Assembly (NCBI GenBank): GCA_045600105.1
Contig: JAZRXG010000019.1
Coordinates: 1-24,544, forward strand
DNA length: 24,544 bases
Reading direction: 5' to 3'
DNA from: UBA1206 sp045600105
GTDB lineage: Bacteria > Bacillota > Clostridia > Oscillospirales > CAG-382
Position numbers and translations under genes: made by a program. Each line of letters opens with the position of its first letter. Positions within the stretch are counted from its first letter, which is position 1. Shown piece by piece: positions 9,052 to 17,073 of this stretch. Under the pieces are notes generated by a model. It had not been told where the DNA came from and did not search any database. It was given only the letters and a program-made list of their open reading frames with translations.

Positions 9052-12000
9052 ATGCCGCCCAAAAACGTAAGAAAGCCCGCGCACAGCTCCGCTTCGGTGC
9101 TGTACTATGCAATGATAGGTGATATCATAGGCGCTCCCTATGAGTTCAACGCCAACAACATCTTCGATCCCAATTTCGAACTGTTTAAGAAACCCGAAAG
9201 ATTCAAGAAATACAAAGCCGAATTCACCGACGATTCCATTCTGACGGCTGCCATAGCCAAAATGGTGAGAACGTCGGATTTCAAAGACGAAAGAGGGACC
9301 ATCGATAACGGGATAAGGATCTTAAAAGATTTCGTAAAGAAATACCCGAGCGGCTCATTCCCGGGCGACTACGGAGGTATGTTCAAACGGTGGGCTCAGA
9401 ATCCCGAAATAAAGACCATGGAGGAATGGTCCAATGAACAAAGCTTCGGCAACGGCGCAGCTATGCGTGCTTCCGCCATCGGCTGGGCGTTCGGTACGCT
9501 TGAAGAAACGCTGAAAGCCGCCGAATTGCAGGCAAGGATCAGCCAATCCCATCCCGAGGGCATCAAGGGCTCGCAGGCGATCGCCGCAGCCGTATATCTT
9601 GCCCGTTCCGGCGTGGATAAAAAGGACATCAAAGCATATATCGAAACGAAGTTCGGTTATGATCTTGACAGAACTCTTGACGAGCACCGCAATTACAACA
9701 AAAATGAACTGAAGGCACAGACCGAATCATGCCAGACCACCGTGCCGATGGCACTTCGCGTCTTTCTTGACTCCGACAGCACCGAGGACTGCTTCAGAAA
9801 AGCGGTATCCATCGGCGGCGACAGCGACACCATCGCCTGCATAGCGTGCAGCGTCGGCGGCGCTTATTTCGGTATGCCGAAATGGCTTGAGGAAAACGTC
9901 GAGGCGAGACTTGACGACACCCTCAAGGCCGAGGCAAAGGCTTTCCAGGATTTTGTCAACGAGAAAAACCCGGTGGCAGATCAGGAAGAGCTCGACAAGG
10001 TCCTCGCATTAGCCAGAGTCGAGTCTCACGTCCTTCAGAAATACAAAGAGAACAACACTTACGTTCCCTCCCATGACCCGGACTTCGCGGACCTGCTTGC
10101 AAGGAAGGAAGCAGTCAGGCTCTACTATGAAGAAGAAAAAAGACTCCCGGCAAGCAAAGACATAAACAAAGACGATAAAGCCATTATCCTTGCGGATAGC
10201 AAAGACGAATTCATTGACGCGCTGACCGAGACCATAAAATCCACCAACTCGTTTATGATGGAAGTCGACGATTACCGGTCGTGCCCGGTGAAGATGGAAG
10301 ACAGAGAAGACACCGACAACAGTCCCAATCCGAATTACAACAAAAGGAAAGCCGGCGCAGTGAATACGTTCCGTAAAAAAGTCGAAGTCGTAGAGCACGA
10401 AAAGATCAAGGGATTCGACGTGCCGGATAACATAGTCAAAACTTCTCTGGAAAAAGTTTACAATAAAAACTTCGGATCGCTGCGGCTCAAACAAAACACG
10501 CTGGAAATGTATGAAAGCAGCCTGAGCAAATTCAACGAAGAAATGCTGGAAGCCGATGCAAATGGCAAGCTGCCGACGACCGCGGACGGATGGTACAAAG
10601 CCGTGGAAGACCTTATCAGCCCCGAGAACGATAACGCGAGGTTTTTCCCCAACGGTATCCCCGAGGATATGAGATCCGCCTTCACCGATCTGAAGAATAT
10701 AAAGGACGACCCGTGGAATTCCGATCCCTTAAGGCTCAGCGACAACGCATTGACAAAGCTGCAGAACTGTTTTGAAAAAATAGTAGTTTCGGACAGAGGT
10801 GAAAACCCCGATAAGATCAATCAGCTTATGTACGTCACGCGTATCACGAACGCCGTGAACCACTGGCGCGAAGCTCCCGCCGCGGCGCGTGAGCTCTCAA
10901 CTATCGAAAACGAGAAAGACAAGCTGGACGATATTCTGACTAAATGTGACGACAAAATCCTTGTCGGCGTCAAGACCAAGGATTACTATAAAGCGGTCAT
11001 CCATGAAATGTGCGCCACCGATACCAGAAAAGATTACCTCAATTTATGGGACGATGAACACTATAAAGTGAACGAAGCCATGACCGATTTTACGTTCAAT
11101 AAAGATGAAGAAGCCCTGCAGAAGCTGAAAGCGATATCTGACAAGCTGAATGAAAAGGCTGCCCACAACAACGTTGATTCGAGAGTTACAAGAAAAATAG
11201 CCTTCATCGATCGTCTGATAGACACCGTAAGCAAAGCCGGCACCGCTCCCGAGCCCGAATTCGATCCCAAGAACGAAAAGCATCAGGCTTATGACAGACT
11301 GTATAAGGAACTGGCTTCGCAGGCAAATCTCATCAAACGCAGAATCGATCAAATACCGATCGGTTCAAGGATGCATGAACTTGCGAACGCGGCAAAGCAG
11401 CATATCGAAAACCTGAAAGAAGCTGCCGGTCAAGCCTTCATGCAGAACAGCGATGAACCGCTGAATAATTACATCGAAGGAAATCCGTGTCTGGAAACGC
11501 TTGCCGCATATCAGCAGAAGCTGAGCACCTATATCCTTTCCAGAACCAATCCCAAAGGCAAGAGCAAGAGCGAGATCGCCGCCATAAACGCAGCAAAGGA
11601 AGAGATAAAGGAATTCAACGATCCCGAAATAAACCCGAGCATCTCCATGGCAGTCGGAGAAATGTCAAACGATACGTTTGAAACCTTCAAGGATTCTTTG
11701 TCGGATCTCTCACAGCTTACAAACGTCATGAAAGCCGAAAACGGCATGATAAAAGCCTTTGAAAAAGCAGAGCCGGGCATAAGGAAAGCAGCCGAAGCGG
11801 CGGAGAAGGAATACGCCAAAGCAGAAGCGGCTCGCCTCAAAGAGGAAGCAGCCCGTATCAAGAAGGAGGAAGCGGAGGCAGCCAAGGCAAAAGAACTCGA
11901 TACTGCCAAACGCGGTCTTGAGGAAACGTATCTGATGTTCGGCGACAAGAAAGGCAAGGAAACGGAGTATTCCGCAAGCGAATACATCGACAGTATCCGT

Positions 12001-12666
12001 TATATAGAAAATTGTGCCAAAAAGTTCCCGAAGGATCCGGATATCCACAAATCCTGCAAGTATGCGCTGGCGGCTCTGATCAAGAACGCCAACAACGCCG
12101 ACAAAAAATCTCCCAATAAAAACATAGCCTCAAGCATCAGGAAGCTTTTCAAAAACGAAACGCCGAACGCCGGCAAGCTGTTCAAAGAATTGGTTTCCGA
12201 CAGCAAAAAGGCGACCGCGGAAAAAGCCGCAGCGGAACAAAAGGCAAATGAACTTGAGAGAGACCGTCGTATAGTCTACTCCATAGGCAAAAATTATTCC
12301 GTAGAGGAGCACGGCGAACGGAATATCGATATTTCCGAATACAGGAATGATTTCACAGCTATCAAAGAAATCGTCGAAAGATATCCAAACGAGCTCGAAT
12401 TGCTCAAGCGTTGCGGCGAAACGGTAAACGTCATGCTCGAACAAGCTGCTGTACACGACGCCGCCGTTCACAATTCCGACCTGTCCGACGCCATTGCCAA
12501 CGATAAGGAAATATGCCAAGCAATTCAGGAGAGCATCAAAAAAGGTTCCATTGCCGAGCGTCAGCTGAAAGAAGCCGAAAAGGCTAAGCAGCAGGAAGAA
12601 AAGAAGAACGAGGAAGCGAAGGATGGAGAATCGAAGCAGAACGAAGGCAATCTGATCGGAAAATGA
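9052..12666 (+). CDS. ADP-ribosylglycohydrolase domain fused to a long helical region
   Basis: A 1204-residue protein with no signal peptide or membrane segment, so probably cytoplasmic. Residues about 18-300 are an ADP-ribosylglycohydrolase (DraG/ARH) domain, the family that removes ADP-ribose from proteins, nucleic acids or small molecules using a magnesium pair. Metal-site motifs are intact: GDIIGAPYE (23-31), FTDDS (58-62), SHPEG (from 166) and GGDSDT (255-260). The remaining 900 residues match nothing I recognise. They are lysine- and glutamate-rich and predicted mostly helical, with an Ala/Lys/Glu-rich stretch near 910-950 and a charged tail. Residues 946-1013 and 1065-1132 align without gaps as a diverged duplication. 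AGGAGG (9039-9044) at 7-base spacing fixes the start. It appears monocistronic. Family enzymes are usually near 300 residues, so the extension is the unusual part. Confidence 0.85.
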   Translation: MPPKNVRKPAHSSASVLYYAMIGDIIGAPYEFNANNIFDPNFELFKKPERFKKYKAEFTDDSILTAAIAKMVRTSDFKDERGTIDNGIRILKDFVKKYPSGSFPGDYGGMFKRWAQNPEIKTMEEWSNEQSFGNGAAMRASAIGWAFGTLEETLKAAELQARISQSHPEGIKGSQAIAAAVYLARSGVDKKDIKAYIETKFGYDLDRTLDEHRNYNKNELKAQTESCQTTVPMALRVFLDSDSTEDCFRKAVSIGGDSDTIACIACSVGGAYFGMPKWLEENVEARLDDTLKAEAKAFQDFVNEKNPVADQEELDKVLALARVESHVLQKYKENNTYVPSHDPDFADLLARKEAVRLYYEEEKRLPASKDINKDDKAIILADSKDEFIDALTETIKSTNSFMMEVDDYRSCPVKMEDREDTDNSPNPNYNKRKAGAVNTFRKKVEVVEHEKIKGFDVPDNIVKTSLEKVYNKNFGSLRLKQNTLEMYESSLSKFNEEMLEADANGKLPTTADGWYKAVEDLISPENDNARFFPNGIPEDMRSAFTDLKNIKDDPWNSDPLRLSDNALTKLQNCFEKIVVSDRGENPDKINQLMYVTRITNAVNHWREAPAAARELSTIENEKDKLDDILTKCDDKILVGVKTKDYYKAVIHEMCATDTRKDYLNLWDDEHYKVNEAMTDFTFNKDEEALQKLKAISDKLNEKAAHNNVDSRVTRKIAFIDRLIDTVSKAGTAPEPEFDPKNEKHQAYDRLYKELASQANLIKRRIDQIPIGSRMHELANAAKQHIENLKEAAGQAFMQNSDEPLNNYIEGNPCLETLAAYQQKLSTYILSRTNPKGKSKSEIAAINAAKEEIKEFNDPEINPSISMAVGEMSNDTFETFKDSLSDLSQLTNVMKAENGMIKAFEKAEPGIRKAAEAAEKEYAKAEAARLKEEAARIKKEEAEAAKAKELDTAKRGLEETYLMFGDKKGKETEYSASEYIDSIRYIENCAKKFPKDPDIHKSCKYALAALIKNANNADKKSPNKNIASSIRKLFKNETPNAGKLFKELVSDSKKATAEKAAAEQKANELERDRRIVYSIGKNYSVEEHGERNIDISEYRNDFTAIKEIVERYPNELELLKRCGETVNVMLEQAAVHDAAVHNSDLSDAIANDKEICQAIQESIKKGSIAERQLKEAEKAKQQEEKKNEEAKDGESKQNEGNLIGK

Positions 12667-12724
12667 TTTTTTCCGTGCCGCGTCACGGCTTTTCCCGTCT
12701 CCGCTAAACACGAAAGCAAAAAAA

Positions 12725-12763
12725 CGCTCCGTATTCCTTTTGGGGATACGGAGCGGATTTTTT
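12725..12763 (+). terminator. Intrinsic terminator after the ADP-ribosylglycohydrolase gene
   Basis: A 13-bp stem (12725-12737 with 12743-12755, one G-T pair) is followed by GATTTTTT. It ends the transcript of the preceding gene. Confidence 0.9.
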
Positions 12764-12790
12764 CGCGGAAGAAGCGATTTTTTTGATGAA

Positions 12791-12823
12791 GTACCGTTTT
12801 CGGTACGATCGGTGTGGTATCAT
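12791..12823 (+). promoter_or_regulatory. Candidate promoter and palindrome ahead of the riboswitch
   Basis: An extended -10, TGG-TATCAT (12815-12823), lacks a good -35. In the place of the -35 is the perfect palindrome GTACCGTTTTCGGTAC (12791-12806), which could bind an activator or repressor. The predicted start would be near 12830, about 50 bases before the aptamer. Tentative. Confidence 0.45.
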
Positions 12824-12882
12824 ACAAGCGTGAAAGGACGGAGCGGAAAACGCGCCGGTCCTTTGAAAAAAACAAAATAAAA

Positions 12883-12971
12883 CTACCTATGAAGAGTGCG
12901 CGAGGGACAAGCCCGATGACCGCACAGCAGCCTGCCGCAAGGTAAGGTGCTAAAGCTTGACCGATGGGGAG
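12883..12971 (+). promoter_or_regulatory. SAM-I-clan (S-box-like) riboswitch aptamer lacking P4
   Basis: The core matches S-box RNAs. P2 pairs GTGCG (12896-12900) with CGCAC (12921-12925) and contains the kink-turn core GAGGGACAAGCCCGATGA. P3 follows and ends in AAGGTGCTAA (12944-12953). P2-loop CAAG (12908-12911) can form the family's pseudoknot with CTTG (12956-12959). P1 pairs CTACCTAT (12883-12890) with ATGGGGAG (12964-12971), with one A-G mismatch and one G-T pair. The usual P4 hairpin between GGTGCTAA and P1 is missing, which is closer to SAM-I/IV variants than to classic SAM-I. The CCCGGCAACC segment of SAM-I reads CAGCAGCC here, so ligand preference is uncertain. Established family role: S-adenosylmethionine binding switches downstream genes off. 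Confidence 0.85.
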
Positions 12972-12984
12972 CGTTTTTTTGCGG

Positions 12985-13014
12985 GCATCCGTCGGTGACG
13001 ATGGGTGCTTTTTT
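12985..13014 (+). terminator. Riboswitch-controlled terminator
   Basis: Stem GCATCCGTC (12985-12993) with GATGGGTGC (13000-13008), then TTTTTT (13009-13014). Its 5' arm and loop, CCGTCGGT (12989-12996), can instead pair over 8 bp with ACCGATGG (12960-12967), which overlaps the 3' strand of aptamer P1. Ligand-stabilised P1 would free the terminator, and without ligand the antiterminator forms. This is the usual S-box off-switch, controlling the gene at 13046. Confidence 0.85.
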
Positions 13015-13045
13015 CGTGCCTCTTCATAAAAACAGGAGGTCGAAA

Positions 13046-13792
13046 ATGGAAAACAGCACCCTTTTGCATATCCCCCATTCGTCAACGGAGATCCCCGAAA
13101 AGTACCTTCGTGAATTTGAAAAAGAAAAGCTTTGCCGCGAAAAAGACGTAATGACCGATTGGTTCTGCGATGAGCTTTTCGACTGCGGAAGAGACAGCCT
13201 CGTCTTCCCCGTGAGCAGGCTCGTCTGCGACGCCGAAAGGTTCAGGGCCGACGGGGACGAAATAATGTCACGCGTCGGCATGGGCGCCGTATACACCAAC
13301 GCGTCCGACCTTTCGGCCCTGCGCTGCGTGACGGAAAACGAAAAGGAAGAGATAATTTCGGAGTATTACGACGTGCATCACGCTTTCTTTGCGGAAGCCG
13401 TCGGAGAAAAACTGAAAAAATACGGGGAATGTCTGATAATCGACTGTCATTCGTTTCACCCGTCTCCGCTTCCCTACGAGCTTTGCCAAAACGAAGAGCG
13501 CCCTGATTTCTGCGTGGGAACGTCGTCCTTCCATACCCCCGACGCGCTGAAGGACGCGGTCGTCGGAAGTCTGAAAAAGCACGGATATACGGCAGCTGTC
13601 GATTCCCCTTTCGCCGGTACCATAGTGCCTATGAAATACTACGGAAAAGACAGACGAGTCACGTCCGTGATGATCGAAGTCAACCGAAAGCTGTATATGA
13701 GCTCGCCCGGTGTGAAAAACGGGGATTTTGAAAAAATCAGACGCGTGATAAAAGAATGTATCACGGCAGCGGAAAATGCGGTCAAATATTGA
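13046..13792 (+). CDS. N-formylglutamate amidohydrolase family protein
   Basis: A 248-residue cytoplasmic protein of the N-formylglutamate amidohydrolase (HutG-type) family. Known members are metal-dependent and cleave N-formylglutamate to formate and glutamate at the end of one histidine degradation route. Family features are the N-terminal LLHIPHSS (6-13), the metal-site motif LIIDCHSFHP (Asp133, His135) and the late NRKLYM strand. Length is near the family norm. AGGAGG (13034-13039) at 6-base spacing fixes the ATG at 13046; the longer open frame upstream runs through the riboswitch and is not coding. No other hut gene is nearby, and the gene lies behind a SAM-clan riboswitch. The real substrate may therefore be another N-formyl or N-acyl amino acid; this is inference. 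Confidence 0.85.
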   Translation: MENSTLLHIPHSSTEIPEKYLREFEKEKLCREKDVMTDWFCDELFDCGRDSLVFPVSRLVCDAERFRADGDEIMSRVGMGAVYTNASDLSALRCVTENEKEEIISEYYDVHHAFFAEAVGEKLKKYGECLIIDCHSFHPSPLPYELCQNEERPDFCVGTSSFHTPDALKDAVVGSLKKHGYTAAVDSPFAGTIVPMKYYGKDRRVTSVMIEVNRKLYMSSPGVKNGDFEKIRRVIKECITAAENAVKY

Positions 13793-13817
13793 CAAACCGA
13801 TACGGAACGTGTAAAAT
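13789..13817 (+). promoter_or_regulatory. Consensus promoter overlapping the upstream stop codon
   Basis: TTGACA (13789-13794), a 17-base spacer and TAAAAT (13812-13817). The -35 contains the TGA stop of the preceding gene. It uncouples the Ntn hydrolase and rhamnosidase genes from the riboswitch. Confidence 0.85.
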
Positions 13818-13858
13818 CAACTTATAAGCAAACGATATTCCGCGAAAGGAGCAAGATC

Positions 13859-14551
13859 ATGTGTACCGCTTTGGCATTCAAAGGAAACGACCTGCTTTAC
13901 GGCTTCGATCTCGACGCCGACACCGAAGTATGGGACTTTTCCGTATATAAAACGAAATTCCTTTTTGCTTTGGGCGTGACCGTCGGAAAAACGACGTATT
14001 ACGTCCACGGTGTGAACAGAAACGGCTGTTTCGGCAACGTGCCGTATATGAACGGCGAGGTCTTCTCCGTTCCGAAAGGCGCGAGACGCGAAAGGATAGA
14101 CCTTATGAGCGACAGATATATCAGAGGAAAATATACCTTTGACGACGTTGAGGAAATACTCCGCGCCAAAACGCTCGTGAACATCCCGCAGGCGACGATG
14201 CATTCGCTCATCGGGAACGGAGACGGGAAATTCATCATCGCCGAACCCGGTTACGGCGTGAAGAAGGTCGACGGGAATTACGCCGTGCTCACGAACTTCC
14301 CCGTTCTCACCCCCCTTTCCGACTACTCGAACCCGTTTTTCGGAAAGGACAGATACGACAGGGCGGTATCCGTACTGTCAGATGCGGGAAAAGACTTTTC
14401 GGCAAGCGATATGCTGAAGCTGCTTTACGAAACGAGGCAGGAGGGCAGATGGGGCACGAAGGCGTCGTTCGTATATTCAAAAAACGAAAACTCCGTTCAT
14501 TATTTCCCGAACGGAGACATGAGCCGCGTCGAAACGCATAAATTCGGATAA
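13859..14551 (+). CDS. Small Ntn hydrolase, choloylglycine hydrolase superfamily
   Basis: A 230-residue protein beginning Met-Cys-Thr. In choloylglycine hydrolase and penicillin V acylase relatives, Met1 is removed and Cys2 becomes the nucleophile that cleaves a linear amide. YGFDLD (14-19) aligns with the FGRNLD motif of bile salt hydrolases. The Asp is kept, but the conserved Arg is Phe16. VLTNFPVLTPL matches the VLTNNP segment. The late Arg region reads TKASFVYS. The protein is about 90 residues shorter than bile salt hydrolases (near 320) and lacks a signal peptide. Bile salt hydrolysis is therefore doubtful, and another amide or lactam substrate is more likely. AAAGGAG (13845-13851) at 7-base spacing supports the start. 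It has its own consensus promoter and lies 27 bases before the rhamnosidase gene, probably in one operon. Confidence 0.75.
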   Translation: MCTALAFKGNDLLYGFDLDADTEVWDFSVYKTKFLFALGVTVGKTTYYVHGVNRNGCFGNVPYMNGEVFSVPKGARRERIDLMSDRYIRGKYTFDDVEEILRAKTLVNIPQATMHSLIGNGDGKFIIAEPGYGVKKVDGNYAVLTNFPVLTPLSDYSNPFFGKDRYDRAVSVLSDAGKDFSASDMLKLLYETRQEGRWGTKASFVYSKNENSVHYFPNGDMSRVETHKFG

Positions 14552-14578
14552 AAATCAAATAAAAAGCGAGGGCATTTT

Positions 14579-17011
14579 ATGGAAAACGTATTTTCTTCGG
14601 CAAGCTTCATCACGACATCTTTCACCAACTATTTCGATATATTCGGCACTCCGTGGGGACAAGCCCGTCCGCGGCTTTATCAGCACACCGATCTGATACC
14701 GTGGAAAGGGCTGCCGATATTCGTGAAGGACTTCGATTGCGATGACGAAGGCGACGCCGTGATATATTTCACGTCTCTCGGCTGCGTCGATATCTACGTC
14801 AACGGCAGACGCCTTGACTGCGGCGAAATGAAGCCGGGCTGGACGTCCTACGACAAGCGTACTCTTTATATGTCCGAGAAAGTCCGCCTCGCAAAAGGCG
14901 GGAACCGCGTGCTTGCCGTTGTTTCGGCAGGCTGGTACACCGGCAGGATCGCCGGCGGATATTACGAAAGCGGGACGCCGTCGTGTATGATAACCGTAAA
15001 TCAAAACGGAAAAGACGTCGTTTTCACCGACGAAAGCTGGAAATGCGCCGTCGGCGGACAGATACTCAGCGCCGATATATGGGACGGCGAATACCGTGAC
15101 GGCAGAAAAGACGCATACGGAAAAATGTCGCTTCCCTCCTACGACGTGAGCGGATGGAAAAACGCCGCGAGGTTCGATTACAAGGGTGAAGTCACGCCGC
15201 TTATCGGCCCTGCCGTAAAGGTGAGAGACGGGCTCGTGCTGAAACCGCAGAACATATCGGTCTCCGACGGAGTGACGTTTGACGGCACGTATTTCGGAAA
15301 GCAGCACTTCCGCGAAAACGCGGCTCTTCCCTACACCCTTAAAACGGGATGCAGGATGACAGTCGATATGGGGCAGGAAACGGTCGGATGGCTGAAAATA
15401 AAAGTCAAGTCAAATGCCGGCACCGAAATAAAAATGCGCTACGCCGAGTTCCTGAACGACAGCGGCAGCGTCGACCGCGGAAGCGACGGACCGGAGGGCT
15501 CGGTATACACGATAAATCTGCGTTCGGCGCTCGGAAAAGCGTATTATGTCACGAACGGTGACGGGATCGAGGAATACAAGCCGACTTTCACGTTTTTCGG
15601 TTACAGATACGTTGAGATAAGCGCCGGAAGCGACGTTGAATTCATCGATATTTCAGCCGAAGTCGTGGGAAGCGACACAGTAGAGACCGGACACATAGAA
15701 ACGTCGGACGAAAACGTGAATAAACTGTTTTCAAACGCGCTTTGGGGTCAGCGAAGCAACTATTTCAGCGTGCCCACCGATTGTCCGCAGCGCGACGAGC
15801 GGCTCGGCTGGACGGGCGACGCTCAGGCGTTCAGCGTTACCGCGGCGTACAACGCCGACGTATACGGATTTTTCCGCAAATGGATGCAGGATATGCGCGA
15901 TTCGCAAAGTGAAAGCGGCGGATACGCTGACGTCAATCCCCGTGTCGGCTGCTGTTTTCGCGAGGACGCCTCCGCGTGGAGCGACGCCGGAGTGATAATC
16001 CCCTACAACCTCTACCGTATCTACGGCGACGACACGATGATAAAGGAACACTTCGATTCGATGGACGCCTATCTTACGGGGCTCGTGAAAAAGTACGGCA
16101 TGACGGGTCCGATCCCTCGCTACGGCGACTGGCTCGCCTATGACAAATGCGACAACCGCTTCATATCGTCCGCGTATTTCGTACACGACATAGACCTTAT
16201 GATATATATGTGCACAGTCGCCGGACGCGCTGACAGAACGGAGTATTACAAAGCTCTGCGCGAAGAGGCGTACGGTTATTTCAAAGCGAACTTCCTCGGC
16301 GCCGACGGGCTCCCGGTCGAAAACACGCAGTGCAACAAGATAATCGTGCTTGCCTTCGGGCTGCTCGAAAAAGACAAAGAAGAAAAAGCTTCTTCAATGC
16401 TTGCCGAGCAGATAAAAGCAAACGGAAGCAGACTTTCGTGCGGATTCCTCGGCACTTACAATCTTTGCCCGACGCTCTCGAAGTTCGGCAAGGACGGCAC
16501 CGCGTACGATCTGCTCCTGCAGAGGAACGAGCCTTCGTGGCTTTACAGCGTAGATCAGGGCGCCACCACGATCTGGGAGAGATGGAACTCCTACACGAAG
16601 GCAAACGGCTTCGGCGACGTCGGGATGAACTCGTTCAACCATTACGCCTACGGCGCGGTAGTCGAATGGATGTACCGTTACATGGCGGGCATCGACGTCA
16701 TCGAGCCCGGATTCGGGACATTTTTACTCTGCCCGAGGATAGATATGAGAAAGCCCGAAGACCTCCCCGAAGGACAGAAGAACGTCAGATGGGTCAAAGC
16801 CTCGTTCCGTTCGCCGAAAGGCGTGATAAAAAGCGAGTGGAACACCGAAAACGGACTCGTTTACCGCTGCAGCGTTCCCGAGGGAACGACGGCGCGTCTC
16901 GTTCTGCCGGCACTCGCCCGCTTTATCACGGTCAACGGCGTAAAACACGAGATCGAGGGCAGCTCGTTCGAAACGACGCTTTCCTCGGGCGAATATACGC
17001 TGATACAGTAA
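14579..17011 (+). CDS. Alpha-L-rhamnosidase, GH78 family
   Basis: An 810-residue glycoside hydrolase that removes terminal alpha-L-rhamnose from plant glycosides, pectin fragments or bacterial polysaccharides. The N-terminal 340 residues form beta-sandwich domains, including GYRYVEISAG near the end. The (alpha/alpha)6 catalytic barrel has the family signature TDCPQRDERLGWTGD (400-414), whose acidic residues belong to the catalytic region, and YGDW (515-518). A C-terminal beta domain closes the protein. There is no signal peptide, so it probably acts on imported substrates in the cytoplasm. GCGAGGG (14566-14572) at 6-base spacing supports the start. No transporter or rhamnose catabolic gene is nearby, so the substrate is unknown. 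Probably co-transcribed with the Ntn hydrolase gene. Confidence 0.93.
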   Translation: MENVFSSASFITTSFTNYFDIFGTPWGQARPRLYQHTDLIPWKGLPIFVKDFDCDDEGDAVIYFTSLGCVDIYVNGRRLDCGEMKPGWTSYDKRTLYMSEKVRLAKGGNRVLAVVSAGWYTGRIAGGYYESGTPSCMITVNQNGKDVVFTDESWKCAVGGQILSADIWDGEYRDGRKDAYGKMSLPSYDVSGWKNAARFDYKGEVTPLIGPAVKVRDGLVLKPQNISVSDGVTFDGTYFGKQHFRENAALPYTLKTGCRMTVDMGQETVGWLKIKVKSNAGTEIKMRYAEFLNDSGSVDRGSDGPEGSVYTINLRSALGKAYYVTNGDGIEEYKPTFTFFGYRYVEISAGSDVEFIDISAEVVGSDTVETGHIETSDENVNKLFSNALWGQRSNYFSVPTDCPQRDERLGWTGDAQAFSVTAAYNADVYGFFRKWMQDMRDSQSESGGYADVNPRVGCCFREDASAWSDAGVIIPYNLYRIYGDDTMIKEHFDSMDAYLTGLVKKYGMTGPIPRYGDWLAYDKCDNRFISSAYFVHDIDLMIYMCTVAGRADRTEYYKALREEAYGYFKANFLGADGLPVENTQCNKIIVLAFGLLEKDKEEKASSMLAEQIKANGSRLSCGFLGTYNLCPTLSKFGKDGTAYDLLLQRNEPSWLYSVDQGATTIWERWNSYTKANGFGDVGMNSFNHYAYGAVVEWMYRYMAGIDVIEPGFGTFLLCPRIDMRKPEDLPEGQKNVRWVKASFRSPKGVIKSEWNTENGLVYRCSVPEGTTARLVLPALARFITVNGVKHEIEGSSFETTLSSGEYTLIQ

Positions 17012-17025
17012 AAAAGCATAAAAAT

Positions 17026-17069
17026 ATCCCGCGGCAACGGAGATTTCCCCTGCCGCGGGATGATTTTTT
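17026..17069. terminator. Terminator between convergent rhamnosidase and pncB genes
   Basis: An 11-bp stem (17026-17036 with 17051-17061, core CCCGCGGCA/TGCCGCGGG) is followed on the plus strand by GATTTTTT. Read on the minus strand it is followed by a T-rich ATTTTTATGC, so it can end both converging transcripts. Confidence 0.9.
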
Positions 17070-17073
17070 GTAT

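Noticed and set aside
12947..13045. Extended N-terminus of the N-formylglutamate amidohydrolase gene
   Set aside because: The upstream in-frame codons run through riboswitch P1 and the terminator. AGGAGG directly before 13046 marks the true start.
13859..14551. Straightforward call as bile salt hydrolase
   Set aside because: Cys2 and the LTN segment agree, but the conserved Arg is missing and the protein is about 90 residues too short. Only superfamily level is supported.
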